From Bacteroidales bacterium (GTDB lineage: Bacteria > Bacteroidota > Bacteroidia > Bacteroidales > UBA932): DNA of 62,772 nucleotides. The position numbers and the translations under genes are program-made. The DNA lies in the NCBI GenBank assembly GCA_024398095.1, contig JAKSJK010000004.1, forward strand, positions 1 to 62,772. The letters are read 5' to 3'. The notes under the pieces are model-generated. The model saw only the letters and a program-made list of their open reading frames with translations, was not told the origin of the DNA and did not search any database. Shown in pieces: positions 1 to 9,600 of the stretch. How positions within the stretch are numbered: the first letter of the stretch is position 1; every line of letters starts with the position of its first letter.

Positions 1-2
1 GC

Positions 3-2537
3 TTCCTGAACTGGTATATGGTCAGTTTCGACAACGGCGACTGGCGCAACTGGTACAGCTGGAAAGGCGGCTCCCAAAGAAATTATGTGCTGAACAAATA
101 TGCCCTCGGTTATGTGCTCATAAGCGGCATCCGCTACAAGTACAACGCCGTCAACATCACTTCCGACAAGATGCGGACATTTTCCGAGTGCCCGTGGGAA
201 TGGAAATACAGCTGTACAACCAGACGGCATACAGGCCTGAGAACCTACAAGGCGTTCGAGGAGTCGGCGCACACCTTCTACAATGTCTGGAAACAGAACG
301 CCGAGGCACGCGGACCTTATATGCCTACATCCAGACTGGCCGAAAGACTGGACCCGGTCAACTTCTGCGGTGAAGACCTGGATCTGCCGGAGCCATATAC
401 CCGATACGAGGATCTGGTAGTGGTCGAAGACGAAACCTACGCCATCCAGAGCGGCATGACCGTGGTACCGGCCCTCGTCAGAATCAGTCGGAACGGCGAG
501 GTCACAAGACTTCGTCCTTTCAACTATTACGCGGGAGGACTGGAGCTTTCCGAAGATGGCAGGAAACTGCTCTGGAGCGAGACCGTACAGGATCCGCGCT
601 GGGAGCTTGCAAGCAAATCGCTGATCATGAGCTACGACCTGAAAACGGGCATAGTCAGGCACGTGACCAGGGACGGACAGCTCTATCACCCATTCCCCTA
701 TAAAGGCGGAATGATCGCCAGCGACTATGACTTTGCCGGCGGGCAGAGCATCTGTTTCGTAGACGCAAAGGGACAAAAGACCACGCTTGCAAAGGCCGGG
801 GACGGCCTGCAGATCATAGAAACTGTGGCCATCGGAGACGACATCTACGCCAGCGGACTCAGCTGGGACGGCATCGGTATATATAAAAAAGAAGGAAACG
901 GACTATCCTGCGTCCTGATTCCGCAGCCTGTCACGATGCGCAGCCTCTTTATCCACGACGGCAGAATCTGTTTCACCAGCGACCGCAACGGAGTGGAGGA
1001 ACTCTATAGTTTCGATCCTGTGACATCGCAGGTCTGCCAGATGACTTCGACACGCTATGGAGGCCGTGACTACCGCTTCAGCGAAGACGGCAGCGAACTG
1101 CTCTTCAGCGCCTCGACCATCAATGGCCACATTGTGAGCAAAACCCCCGTCGGGGAACTTCCCGTAAAGGTCGTCGACTACGCGGACATCTACCGCAACC
1201 CTATTGCAGACACCCTCTCGATCCAGGAAAAACGCTTCAATGTGAAGCTCCCTGACGAGGTGGAATTCACACAGGAGAAGAAGTACAGCAAGGCTGCCCA
1301 CCTATTCAAGCTGCACTCCTGGGCGCCTATCTATTTCAACTACGACAAAATCCAGGATTTCAGCTTCGACAACCTCCCTTCTGCGGTCTCTCTGGGCGCA
1401 ACGGGCCTGTTCCAGAACAGTCTGGGCACCTCAGTCTTCACAGCGGGCTACGGTGCGGCGAAATCCGACGGAAGATGGAATCACAGCGGCCACCTGAAGT
1501 GGACCTACAGCGGACTCTACCCGGTGTTCGAGTTCACCCTCGACTTCAACGACAGACTGTCCAGGATGACCTCCTTCAAGGCTGTAACCACCGACGGAGT
1601 CAAGGGCACCATATCTGCCGGCAGCGCAGCCAGGGCGGGAAAACCGCTTGTCAGCTTCTCCACTCTTGGATACATACCGCTCAAATTCAACAGCAAGGGA
1701 TGGTACCGCGGACTGGTTCCGCAGCTGCGCTACTCTGTCTCCAACGACATGTACGACACAGCCCCGAACTGGTATCTGAAATACCCGGTCACCGATTCCG
1801 AGGGCAACAAGAAGGAGATTCTGGAATTCGTGCAGAAGGGACGCGGATGGCAGTTCCCGATGCAGAGCATCACCGTCTCGGCAAGGGGATACACCATGCA
1901 GAGCACTGCAACTGCGGCCGTGTATCCGCGCTGGGGAATCGGTGCGGAAGCCGGCTTCCACACACGTCTGGCTCCCGGCGGGCTCGTGACCACAAAGGGT
2001 GAGAGACCTCTTTTCAGCCCGATGGCATATGCCTATGTATACGGCTATCTTCCGGGCCTGGTACGCCAGCAGGGACTGCGACTGACTGCAAAATTCGCCT
2101 ACGACCTGCGCGACGACAGCATGTTCACAAGCTACATGCTGAACACCCTGCCGCGCGGAGTGGCCGGCAACAGCGACCTGGCCATGCATCTTTGCGGTAG
2201 CAGCAGGGAAAGCCTCCTCCTCACTGCCGACTATGCCATCCCTGTCTGGTCCGGCGACTGGAACTGGGGAGCCTTCGCCTATGTGAAGCGCTACATCTTC
2301 ACCCCGAATTTCGACTACATGCTCTACAGCCGGTCCGGAAAAGACAGTTTCGGCAAGCTCTACTCCGTCGGACTGGATTTCAACATTGAGTTCTCTACCC
2401 TATTCTGGATCAACACCCCTATTCAGATCGGTCTTCGCATAAACTACAGCAACGGCGATGACTTTACCAAGCTTATCGGTGGTGACACCGCCCGCAGACA
2501 CTGGAATTTCGAGCCTCTTTTCAGCATCAGTTTCTAA
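3..2537 (+). CDS. TolB-like beta-propeller / outer-membrane barrel protein, 5' truncated
   Basis: The reading frame is open from base 3, before the first ATG at 18, so the N-terminus lies outside the window. What remains starts with a segment (YALGYVLISGIRYKY) resembling the region after the active site of Bacteroidetes gluzincin-like (peptidase MA) proteins. A WD/TolB-like propeller follows at about residues 130-400 (LELSEDGRKLLWSE, CFTSDRNGVEELYSFD). A C-terminal half rich in alternating aromatic strands ends in the terminal Phe of an outer-membrane barrel (LFSISF). This order of peptidase-like domain, propeller and barrel is known in the phylum, but the substrate is unknown. The peptidase active site, if there is one, is not visible here. 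I am confident of a surface barrel protein and less so of peptidase activity. Confidence 0.72.
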   Translation, partial: FLNWYMVSFDNGDWRNWYSWKGGSQRNYVLNKYALGYVLISGIRYKYNAVNITSDKMRTFSECPWEWKYSCTTRRHTGLRTYKAFEESAHTFYNVWKQNAEARGPYMPTSRLAERLDPVNFCGEDLDLPEPYTRYEDLVVVEDETYAIQSGMTVVPALVRISRNGEVTRLRPFNYYAGGLELSEDGRKLLWSETVQDPRWELASKSLIMSYDLKTGIVRHVTRDGQLYHPFPYKGGMIASDYDFAGGQSICFVDAKGQKTTLAKAGDGLQIIETVAIGDDIYASGLSWDGIGIYKKEGNGLSCVLIPQPVTMRSLFIHDGRICFTSDRNGVEELYSFDPVTSQVCQMTSTRYGGRDYRFSEDGSELLFSASTINGHIVSKTPVGELPVKVVDYADIYRNPIADTLSIQEKRFNVKLPDEVEFTQEKKYSKAAHLFKLHSWAPIYFNYDKIQDFSFDNLPSAVSLGATGLFQNSLGTSVFTAGYGAAKSDGRWNHSGHLKWTYSGLYPVFEFTLDFNDRLSRMTSFKAVTTDGVKGTISAGSAARAGKPLVSFSTLGYIPLKFNSKGWYRGLVPQLRYSVSNDMYDTAPNWYLKYPVTDSEGNKKEILEFVQKGRGWQFPMQSITVSARGYTMQSTATAAVYPRWGIGAEAGFHTRLAPGGLVTTKGERPLFSPMAYAYVYGYLPGLVRQQGLRLTAKFAYDLRDDSMFTSYMLNTLPRGVAGNSDLAMHLCGSSRESLLLTADYAIPVWSGDWNWGAFAYVKRYIFTPNFDYMLYSRSGKDSFGKLYSVGLDFNIEFSTLFWINTPIQIGLRINYSNGDDFTKLIGGDTARRHWNFEPLFSISF

Positions 2538-2549
2538 TTTTGGGAAATT

Positions 2550-2582
2550 TTTGCTAAAAATCCGATTTTTTCGTTAATTTTG
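2550..2582 (+). promoter_or_regulatory. Bacteroidetes-type promoter of the collagen-like lipoprotein
   Basis: TTTG at 2550-2553 is followed after 21 bases by TAATTTTG at 2575-2582, which fits the Bacteroidetes consensus TTTG-N19-21-TAnnTTTG. It lies about 48 bases before the ATG at 2630, in the gap after the preceding gene, so the collagen-like gene has its own promoter. Confidence 0.65.
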
Positions 2583-2629
2583 TTCCAATCAGGCTCTTTG
2601 AATATAATTCAACTAATTATTCAATTTAT

Positions 2630-5182
2630 ATGAAGCGAATTCTAAAAACATTTGCAACTGCAATGGCGGTACTCGCCGTTGCGGCCTGCACCGACGAGGA
2701 ACTCACCCAGAGGGTTGAGAAACTCGAGTCCAGGATGGATGCCGTCGAGGCTCAGCTCAAGACCGACGCCGGCAACATCAAGACCCTCTTGGAGGCTGTG
2801 AACAACGGAGTCACCATCCAGTCTGTTACCCCTATCACGGATGGTTTCAGGGTTGTGTTCTCCAATGGCAAATCCTTCGACATCACCAACGGAGCCAAGG
2901 GTGACAAGGGTGACAAAGGCGACACCGGCGACAAGGGAGATAAAGGAAACACCGGCGACAAGGGCGACAAGGGTGACAAGGGCGATAAAGGCGACACCGG
3001 AGCCAGCCCTGTCGTTACCATCGAACAGGGTACCGACGGCAACTGGTACTGGGTCATCAACGGAGTCAACACCGGCGTGAAAGCCAATGGCGACAAGGGT
3101 GACAAGGGTGACAAAGGCGACAAAGGTGACACTGGCGACACCGGCGATAAGGGTGACAAAGGCGACACCGGCGACAAGGGCGACAAGGGCGATCAGGGTA
3201 ATCCTGGAGCTACACCTGAATTCAAGATCGAAAACGGCCATGTCTACTACTCTTTTAATGGAACAACCTGGGTGGATGCAGGCGAGCTTTCAAGCAGCAA
3301 TACCTGCCCTATCGTTGACGTAACCGTGGACGAGGAGAATGGCGTTGTGACCATCACTCTCGCTGGCGGCGCAGAGTTCGTGCTCCCTCTCGAGAAGCAG
3401 ACTTTCGCGCTCATCGTTCCAGAGCTCAACTTCGTGGTAAGCAATGGCAGCGTAAGCATCCCATATGTTCTCAGAGGCGCTTCTTCCGAAGCTATTGTCC
3501 TCGCATATTTCGTGGGCAATGTCCCTGCTGCCAGCATCGAGGTTACAGATGAGGCTGTGGAAATCACCGCTACCTCAAGCCTTGAGTCGGCAACTCTCGT
3601 GATCGAGGCCATCGACAACGCCCTCGACTCCAACAACTGTGCAAAGAAGGTCATCCGTTTCGAGGATGGCGTGTTCATGATGGAAGACAGCCAGAAGGCA
3701 TTCAGCGTTCCGGCAGAGGGTGGCACAATCACATTTGCATTCAAGTCCAATCTGGAAATCATAGTCTCTACTGCTGACTATGAGTGGATTAAGCCTGTTT
3801 CCTCAAAGGCAGTCAAAGAGTACACCGAGACCTACGAAGTCCTTGCCAATGACTCAGAATCCGCACGCGAAGGCACACTGGACATCACGGACTTCAAATA
3901 CAATGCTCTCGCAACAGTCACCGTAAGCCAGGCCGGCAAACCCGCACCTAAGTTCGCTGTAGAGGATGCAATCTCTTACTATGAGGGAAGCTTCAAGTTC
4001 GGCATGTTCAACGGCGCTTCAATGCAGGGCCCTATGACCGAAGATGGCGCAATGAAGATCGCTGCTTCAGACGACGCAAGCAAGGGCAATGTAATGTTCA
4101 CGCTCTTCAACGGCAAAGAGTGCAAGATCTACGCATCCTTTGACCTCGTTTCCGGCGAGATCACCATGGCCAGCGGCGCAACTATCTCTACCGTCTCTTA
4201 CAGCAACCGCACCCTTGACAGGGATGTTGTCTTTACCATCGACGAGGCAACCAAGTCTGTTCTTGCCTGCGCTCCGAAGACTGTCGTCTGCGGCGCAGCT
4301 CCTGGCGTTCCGATCTACTACGCAATCGACGAAATGTCCTACACCAAGGCTTCTGAGCCGCTTGCTGTCAGCGTCAGCGATTTTGTCGGCACCTACTCCG
4401 GCGGCATATCCGAGGCATTGATGATGAATGGCGCGGCAATGGGAACAAAGGACTACACAGCCGCACCTATGGATTTCGTCTTCGAGGCAGCAGACAACGG
4501 TAGCAACAATGTCGTGATGAAGGCATACTATGGCAACGCCTGCAACGTTCCTGGCGTATTCGATCCTGCGACCATGACAGCAACCTTCTCTGAGGGCTCT
4601 GTAACCGTAGTACAGGGTACCGGCAACATCGTTACACCACTCGTACTCGTGCTTGCGGCAGACTTCCAGAGCCTTACTCAGCAGGGAACCTTTGGCGTAC
4701 AGCCTTCCGGCATGCCATTCACCTGGGTTGGAACCCTTACCACGCTTACAAAGACTTCTGGCGGCAATGGCGGCGGCAGCGAGGGATTCACCCTCTCACT
4801 CGTTACCCTCAACCAGTGGGGCACCACCTACAGCGTGAACGGAGTAGCCAAGGAAGAGACCTCCGGAAGTCCGACCTCATTCTCAAAGCAGGCTGATGGA
4901 GCGATAGCAGCAACCGGTTGCAACCTCTACATGAGCAACTTCATGTGTTCTGGCTACAACACCGGCTACGCAAACTTTGACGAGCAGAACGGTACTCTTA
5001 CCATTCCTCTCGTAAAGAACAGTGGCGTTCTCTACTTCCCTGCTATCGACTGGGTGGCAAGGAATCTTACCGCTGACATTGTTCTCCAGATGTCTGACGA
5101 TCACAACACCATGGTTTCCAACAGCCCAATCACTCTCAGCGACGGAACCGTGCTTGAAAACTTCACACTCACAAAGAAATAA
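2630..5182 (+). CDS. Surface lipoprotein with coiled coil, collagen-like Gly-X-Y blocks and BACON-like domain
   Basis: This 850-residue protein has a lipoprotein signal with lipobox AVAAC (Cys20), so it should be anchored in the membrane and probably surface-exposed. Residues 22-60 form a heptad coiled coil (TQRVEKLESRMDAVEAQL). A short module containing FSNGKSFDITNG follows, as seen at the N-terminus of the PL29-lyase N-terminal family. Two collagen-like blocks lie at 88-126 (13 triplets) and 154-195 (14 triplets), mostly GDK and GDT, separated by a 27-residue spacer. A BACON-like beta domain sits near 350-440 (FSVPAEGGTITFAF), followed by two repeats of a larger beta domain. The coiled coil could trimerise the collagen stalk. 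It is monocistronic, with its own promoter and terminator. No catalytic motif was recognised, so the role is a guess: adhesion or a stalked binding protein. Confidence 0.85.
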   Translation: MKRILKTFATAMAVLAVAACTDEELTQRVEKLESRMDAVEAQLKTDAGNIKTLLEAVNNGVTIQSVTPITDGFRVVFSNGKSFDITNGAKGDKGDKGDTGDKGDKGNTGDKGDKGDKGDKGDTGASPVVTIEQGTDGNWYWVINGVNTGVKANGDKGDKGDKGDKGDTGDTGDKGDKGDTGDKGDKGDQGNPGATPEFKIENGHVYYSFNGTTWVDAGELSSSNTCPIVDVTVDEENGVVTITLAGGAEFVLPLEKQTFALIVPELNFVVSNGSVSIPYVLRGASSEAIVLAYFVGNVPAASIEVTDEAVEITATSSLESATLVIEAIDNALDSNNCAKKVIRFEDGVFMMEDSQKAFSVPAEGGTITFAFKSNLEIIVSTADYEWIKPVSSKAVKEYTETYEVLANDSESAREGTLDITDFKYNALATVTVSQAGKPAPKFAVEDAISYYEGSFKFGMFNGASMQGPMTEDGAMKIAASDDASKGNVMFTLFNGKECKIYASFDLVSGEITMASGATISTVSYSNRTLDRDVVFTIDEATKSVLACAPKTVVCGAAPGVPIYYAIDEMSYTKASEPLAVSVSDFVGTYSGGISEALMMNGAAMGTKDYTAAPMDFVFEAADNGSNNVVMKAYYGNACNVPGVFDPATMTATFSEGSVTVVQGTGNIVTPLVLVLAADFQSLTQQGTFGVQPSGMPFTWVGTLTTLTKTSGGNGGGSEGFTLSLVTLNQWGTTYSVNGVAKEETSGSPTSFSKQADGAIAATGCNLYMSNFMCSGYNTGYANFDEQNGTLTIPLVKNSGVLYFPAIDWVARNLTADIVLQMSDDHNTMVSNSPITLSDGTVLENFTLTKK
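2891..3007 (+). repeat. Collagen-like triplet block 1 (13 Gly-X-Y triplets)
   Basis: The 9-base unit GGCGACAAG and close variants are repeated in frame, giving GAK, GDK, GDK, GDT and so on to GAS. Such repeats can change copy number by slippage in steps of whole triplets without breaking the frame. Confidence 0.9.
3089..3214 (+). repeat. Collagen-like triplet block 2 (14 Gly-X-Y triplets)
   Basis: This is the same GDK/GDT type of triplet run as block 1, ending in GDQ, GNP, GAT. The near-identical DNA units of the two blocks are also candidates for recombination with each other. Confidence 0.9.
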
Positions 5183-5200
5183 TATTTGTGCATAATATTC

Positions 5201-5236
5201 AGAAAAGCCGACTCTTTTGAGCCGGCTTTTCTCGTT
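5201..5236 (+). terminator. Intrinsic terminator after the collagen-like gene
   Basis: The arms AGAAAAGCCGACTC and GAGCCGGCTTTTCT are complementary except at one pair. They enclose a TTTT loop and are followed by a T-rich tail. The hairpin separates the lipoprotein gene from the SusCD operon. Confidence 0.8.
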
Positions 5237-5261
5237 TTAACGGCCTTTTGCGTTCAGTCGA

Positions 5262-5279
5262 TTATTATCTCGATAATAA
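5262..5279. promoter_or_regulatory. Perfect dyad upstream of the plus-strand SusCD operon
   Basis: TTATTATC, two bases, then GATAATAA form perfect 8-base arms. The site ends 17 bases before the TATATTTG element, where the -33 contacts would be. No TTTG is present there, so a bound regulator could be needed for, or could block, this promoter. This is inferred from position only. Confidence 0.4.
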
Positions 5280-5296
5280 AGCACACAAAATTTCAT

Positions 5297-5304
5297 TATA
5301 TTTG
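5297..5304 (+). promoter_or_regulatory. -7 element of the plus-strand SusCD operon
   Basis: TATATTTG matches TAnnTTTG and lies 25 bases before the ATG at 5329. No good -33 TTTG is present. It comes after a terminator and is the only promoter-like sequence I see before the operon. Confidence 0.5.
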
Positions 5305-5328
5305 CGCGTTGACGTAAATTATGCATAT

Positions 5329-6645
5329 ATGAAACGAATCTCTCTGACCGCAAGCTTGATGCTTCTCTGTTCAATGCTCGTGCTCTCATGCGTGGAAAAA
5401 CCGGAAACAGAAGATCCCGGCAATCAGACCGAAACGCCGGATAACCCTGACAATCCAGACAAACCGGGAGACCCCATCTATCCGGAAGTCCGCAGTTTCG
5501 ATGTAAAGGCTGGCGACACCTTTGAAATCAGCTTTGAAACTTCACTTGAGTGGAGTATTTCCACCGATGTAAGCTGGATTGTGATTTCACCGGAATCCGG
5601 ACAGCCGGGAAAAGCCGCAGTCAGCTGCACAATCACAGGCGACAAACCGGACTTCAAAACCGAGAGCAAAGGTAATGTCACCGTGAAGGTTGCAGGCAAG
5701 GATTTCGTGTTCCCTGTCACCAGGGCGGTAATGGAGCGCAGTTTCCACATCCTCAGCACAGGTCAGGAAGTTTCTTCCCTGAATTTCGATGCAAACGAGA
5801 ACGTGTCATCGATAGAACTGACGGTTGAGGCTAACTTCTACTGGGATCTCGACATCACCAAGAACTGGCCGGCATGGATAACCAGGCTCGGCATCACCGA
5901 TGGAAAGAAGGGTGAGGATGGTGTTTACAGAAACACCTTCACACTCAGCCTCAACGATGCTGAACTCGACGGAAACGACAAGACCGGCGTCCTTACCTTC
6001 ACGGACATAGATGACGAGAGCTTCACCTCCGAGCTCCCTGTCAGCTACACAGCGGTTGTGATTCCTGAGGCACCATTCACCATCACCTGCGAATTCGGAA
6101 CAGACATCCACGTCAACAAGATGGGCTTCTTCAAGAATGCCGACGGTTCCCTCTCCACAAAGATGATGATGACGGAGTTCCAGGTCGTCACCGAAAATTC
6201 AAACGAACTCATCGTTATTACCCCTACCGCCGCGAGGTTTGGCGAAGGAGCCGGATTCATCCAGACCGAATCACCGAACAAATTCGTAACCGTTGCCAAA
6301 TCCGACACCCCGGTTTCCGGCGGCCAGAGCTACATAATGATCGTGACACCCGGTGTCCTCGAAAGCTCCAAGAGCATTTGCGACATGTCATATGTCTTCG
6401 TGCTTCCGAAGAGCGTTTACGAGCCATACGAGAAATTCTTCCAGACCAATGATCCGGATTATCAGATGGCGTTCATGTGGATGAAGATAGACAACTACCT
6501 GTTTGAGCCGATGTACATATCCAAGGTGAATCCGGACGGAATCGAGGAGCAGGTCCAGCAGACTGACAGCCATGGCAACCTGGTATGGCAGCCTAAGGAA
6601 TTTATCAAGAAGTACATGCTCAGAGTTTTCGTAGACGCAGACTGA
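5329..6645 (+). CDS. BACON-type lipoprotein, first gene of the plus-strand SusCD operon
   Basis: The ATG at 5329 was chosen over an upstream in-frame ATG at 5248. It gives a clean lipoprotein signal (MKRISLTASLMLLCSMLVLSC), and the -7 element lies inside the longer version. The mature protein begins with a Pro/Asp/Asn-rich linker. Two BACON-like domains follow (about residues 50-130, with FEISFETSLEWSIS and SWIVISPESG; about 135-240, with NWPAWI and GVLTFTD), then a C-terminal region of unknown fold. BACON domains are thought to bind carbohydrate, mucin or protein. The gap to the SusC gene is 5 bases. It is probably a surface accessory binding protein for the import complex. No enzyme motif was seen. 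Confidence 0.8.
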   Translation: MKRISLTASLMLLCSMLVLSCVEKPETEDPGNQTETPDNPDNPDKPGDPIYPEVRSFDVKAGDTFEISFETSLEWSISTDVSWIVISPESGQPGKAAVSCTITGDKPDFKTESKGNVTVKVAGKDFVFPVTRAVMERSFHILSTGQEVSSLNFDANENVSSIELTVEANFYWDLDITKNWPAWITRLGITDGKKGEDGVYRNTFTLSLNDAELDGNDKTGVLTFTDIDDESFTSELPVSYTAVVIPEAPFTITCEFGTDIHVNKMGFFKNADGSLSTKMMMTEFQVVTENSNELIVITPTAARFGEGAGFIQTESPNKFVTVAKSDTPVSGGQSYIMIVTPGVLESSKSICDMSYVFVLPKSVYEPYEKFFQTNDPDYQMAFMWMKIDNYLFEPMYISKVNPDGIEEQVQQTDSHGNLVWQPKEFIKKYMLRVFVDAD

Positions 6646-6650
6646 TATAG

Positions 6651-9600
6651 ATGAAGAAACTGACCAGAATATTGACCTCGGCGATACTTGTGTTCTGCAT
6701 GGCACTATCGCTGCAGGCGCAGACAAAGGCCGTGCTCACGGGTACAGTCACCGACAGCGAGGGTGAACCCCTGCCGGGTGCCGCCGTACTCCTCGTGGGA
6801 ACGACCACCGGTGTCCAGGCGGATGTCAACGGACGCTATGAACTGAAGCTCCCCGCAAAAATGCCGGCCAACCCGATGATCGAGTTCAGCTACCTCGGCA
6901 TGCAGAGCCGAAAGATCGGCTATAAGGGCCAGAGCAAGCTCAATGTCAAGCTCCAGTCCGATGCCAATATCGAAGAAACCATTGTCACCGGCTACCAGAC
7001 TCTCAAGCGCCGCGATGTGGCCGGATCCCTGACCGCGCTCAAGGCGGAGGACATACTCATGCCTTCCTACACCTCCATCGACCAGATGCTGCAGGGCAGG
7101 GTGGCAGGACTCGTGGTGACCCAGAGCAGCTCCCGCGTGGGCAGTACTCCAGACCTGAAGATCCGAGGAACTTCCACCATCATGGGCAACACCGCCCCTC
7201 TCTGGGTGGTGGACGGCGTGATTCAGCCGGACCCACTCCAGCTCGACCAGTCCGCCCTCATGACAGACGACCTGGCCAACATCCTGGGCAACCAGATTTC
7301 CTGGCTCAACCCGTCCGACATTGACACGATCACCATCCTCAGGGATGCCTCCGCAACCGCAATCTACGGTTCCAAGGCCTCCAACGGAGTAATCGTGATC
7401 ACCACAAAGCAGGGCAGGCAGGGAAAGACCACGGTGAAATACACCGGCAGTATGACCGTCAGGGCACGGCCATACTACGGCATGTTCAACCTGATGAACT
7501 CCCAGGAGAGGATGCAGTTCAGCGAAGAGGTCTTCCAGGCCGGTAGTTCCTACAGAGGCACGGTTGCTCCTTACAAGCAGATGTACACCTTCGAGGGTAT
7601 CCACAGGATGTACCAGGACAAGGAACTCAGCAGAGAGGAGTACCGCGATGCATACCGCTTCCTTGAGACCGGCAATACCGACTGGTTCAAGCTACTGACC
7701 CGCAACTCCGTCAGCCAGAACCACAACATCAGCCTCTCCGGAGGCAACGAGAGGCTCGTCTACAACGCATCCATCTCCTACGGCAACAACAAAGGTATGG
7801 AGAGAGGCAATGACGCCAACAACATGAGCGCCAGGATACGCGTGGGCACGAATCTCACCCATAACACCCACCTCGATGTGTCCATCATCGGCGCCATCAA
7901 CAACACCCACGGATACGGTCCCGGTGTAAGCCCTCTTGCCTACGCCACAGCCACCAGCCGCGCCATCCCGGCCTACGACCAGGCCGGCGAACCCGTCTTC
8001 TACCGCTATCCTTCCAATTACACCTATGGCGTTCTGGGGCTCGACCTGGGCTACAACATCCTCAACGAGATGGAGAACACCTACTCCAAGTCCAAGGTCG
8101 CCAAGGTCAACGCAACCATGGACTTCTCATGGGATATAATTCCGGAACTTACCTACCAGTTCACGGGCGGCATTTCCGACGGCAACACCTATGGCGAGAC
8201 CTATGCCGGCGAAAAGAGCTACTACATAGCCAACACCTACAGGGGCTACGACTTCGGATCCAAGCTGTCCGTCGACCCTGAGTACCGCGCTGCCCTCCTG
8301 CCATACGGCGGAGAGCTCCAGACACTCAGCAAAAACGAGTTCAACTACAACTTCCAGAATAAACTCCAGTACCACCAGACCATCAGACAATACCATCGCC
8401 TCAACGCCATGCTGGGCATGGAGGTGCGCTCTACCAAGTACAAGTCAAACCAGAACACCGCATGGGGTTTCATGCCTGAAAGAGGCAACAAGCTGGCCCA
8501 GGCCACCGTACCGAGCGACTTCCAGTCGATGAACACCAGTTCACTGCCTCCGTTCGGACTCTTCCAGAACATCTACCGCAACGCCTGGTCATACCATGCC
8601 AGCGACGACAACTTCATGTCTGTCTTTGCGACCTTCTCATACAGCTACGCGAACAGATATGTCCTCAACGCCAGCATCCGAAACGACATGTCCAACCGCT
8701 TCGGACAGGATGTGAACAAGCGCTTCGACCCTATGTACTCGTTTGCGGGCTCATGGGATGTAACCCAGGAACCCTGGCTCAAGGGCAAGGCCTGGTGGCT
8801 TGACCAGCTTCGCTTCAGGGCCTCCTACGGTATCCAGGGCAACGCCATCCAGAGCATCAGCCCGGATCTGATCGTGGCCCACCAAGGCATCATTTCGAAA
8901 TACAACCAGCCCGGTGTGTCCATCCGCAGCCTGCCGAATCCTAACCTCTCATGGGAGAGCACCCGGTCATGGAACGTAGGTATCGACCTCCAACTCCTCA
9001 AGTGGGTCACCTTCACGGCAGAGGGCTACTCCAGGTCTTCAGACGCCATCGTCTACCAGCAGATCGGACGCGAGTACGGCCTCTCCACCATGGCTCTCAA
9101 CGGCGGCCGTGTGACCAACAGCGGCCTCGAGTTCACCCTCAACATCACTCCTATCCAGAAAAAGGACATTGTCTGGACCATCGGTATGAATATGTCCAAC
9201 AACTGGAACTCGGCGCAGGACGTGGACTCCAAGCTCGACCAGGTGTCCGACTACCTCTTCGGCTCGTCCGGCAGGGTGCTCAAGATCGGCTATCCTGTGT
9301 CCGGCTTCTGGTCATATTCATTCGCAGGCCTGGATCCGAAAACGGGCTATCCGACCTTCAACAACATGGATAAGAACACCACTGACCCGACTGAGTTCCT
9401 GGTTTACAGCGGCCAGAGGGATGCCTCCTTCACCAGCGGCTTCAATACCAGGCTCAGGCTCTGGGACTTCACCCTCGGAGCGGACTTCACCGCCCTGCTC
9501 GGTGCTGCAAAGCGTCTTGTGAATCCATTCACCACCGAAGACCGACTGCCTCAGCCGTATGTGAACCTGAACAGGCAGCTCCTCAAGAGGTGGAAGAAGC

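Noticed and set aside
180-240. Possible frameshift in the first gene, because an open frame runs alongside at 188-373
   Set aside because: The main frame keeps a plausible aligned pattern (HTGLRTYKAFEES) through this stretch, so no shift is needed.
2891-3214. CRISPR-like repeat array
   Set aside because: The repeats are 9-base coding units in frame, without unique spacers of constant length.
2642-3241. Minus-strand frames rich in VALVAGVAFVTL or SPLSPVSPLS repeats
   Set aside because: These are the antisense readings of the GDK triplet repeats and not genes.
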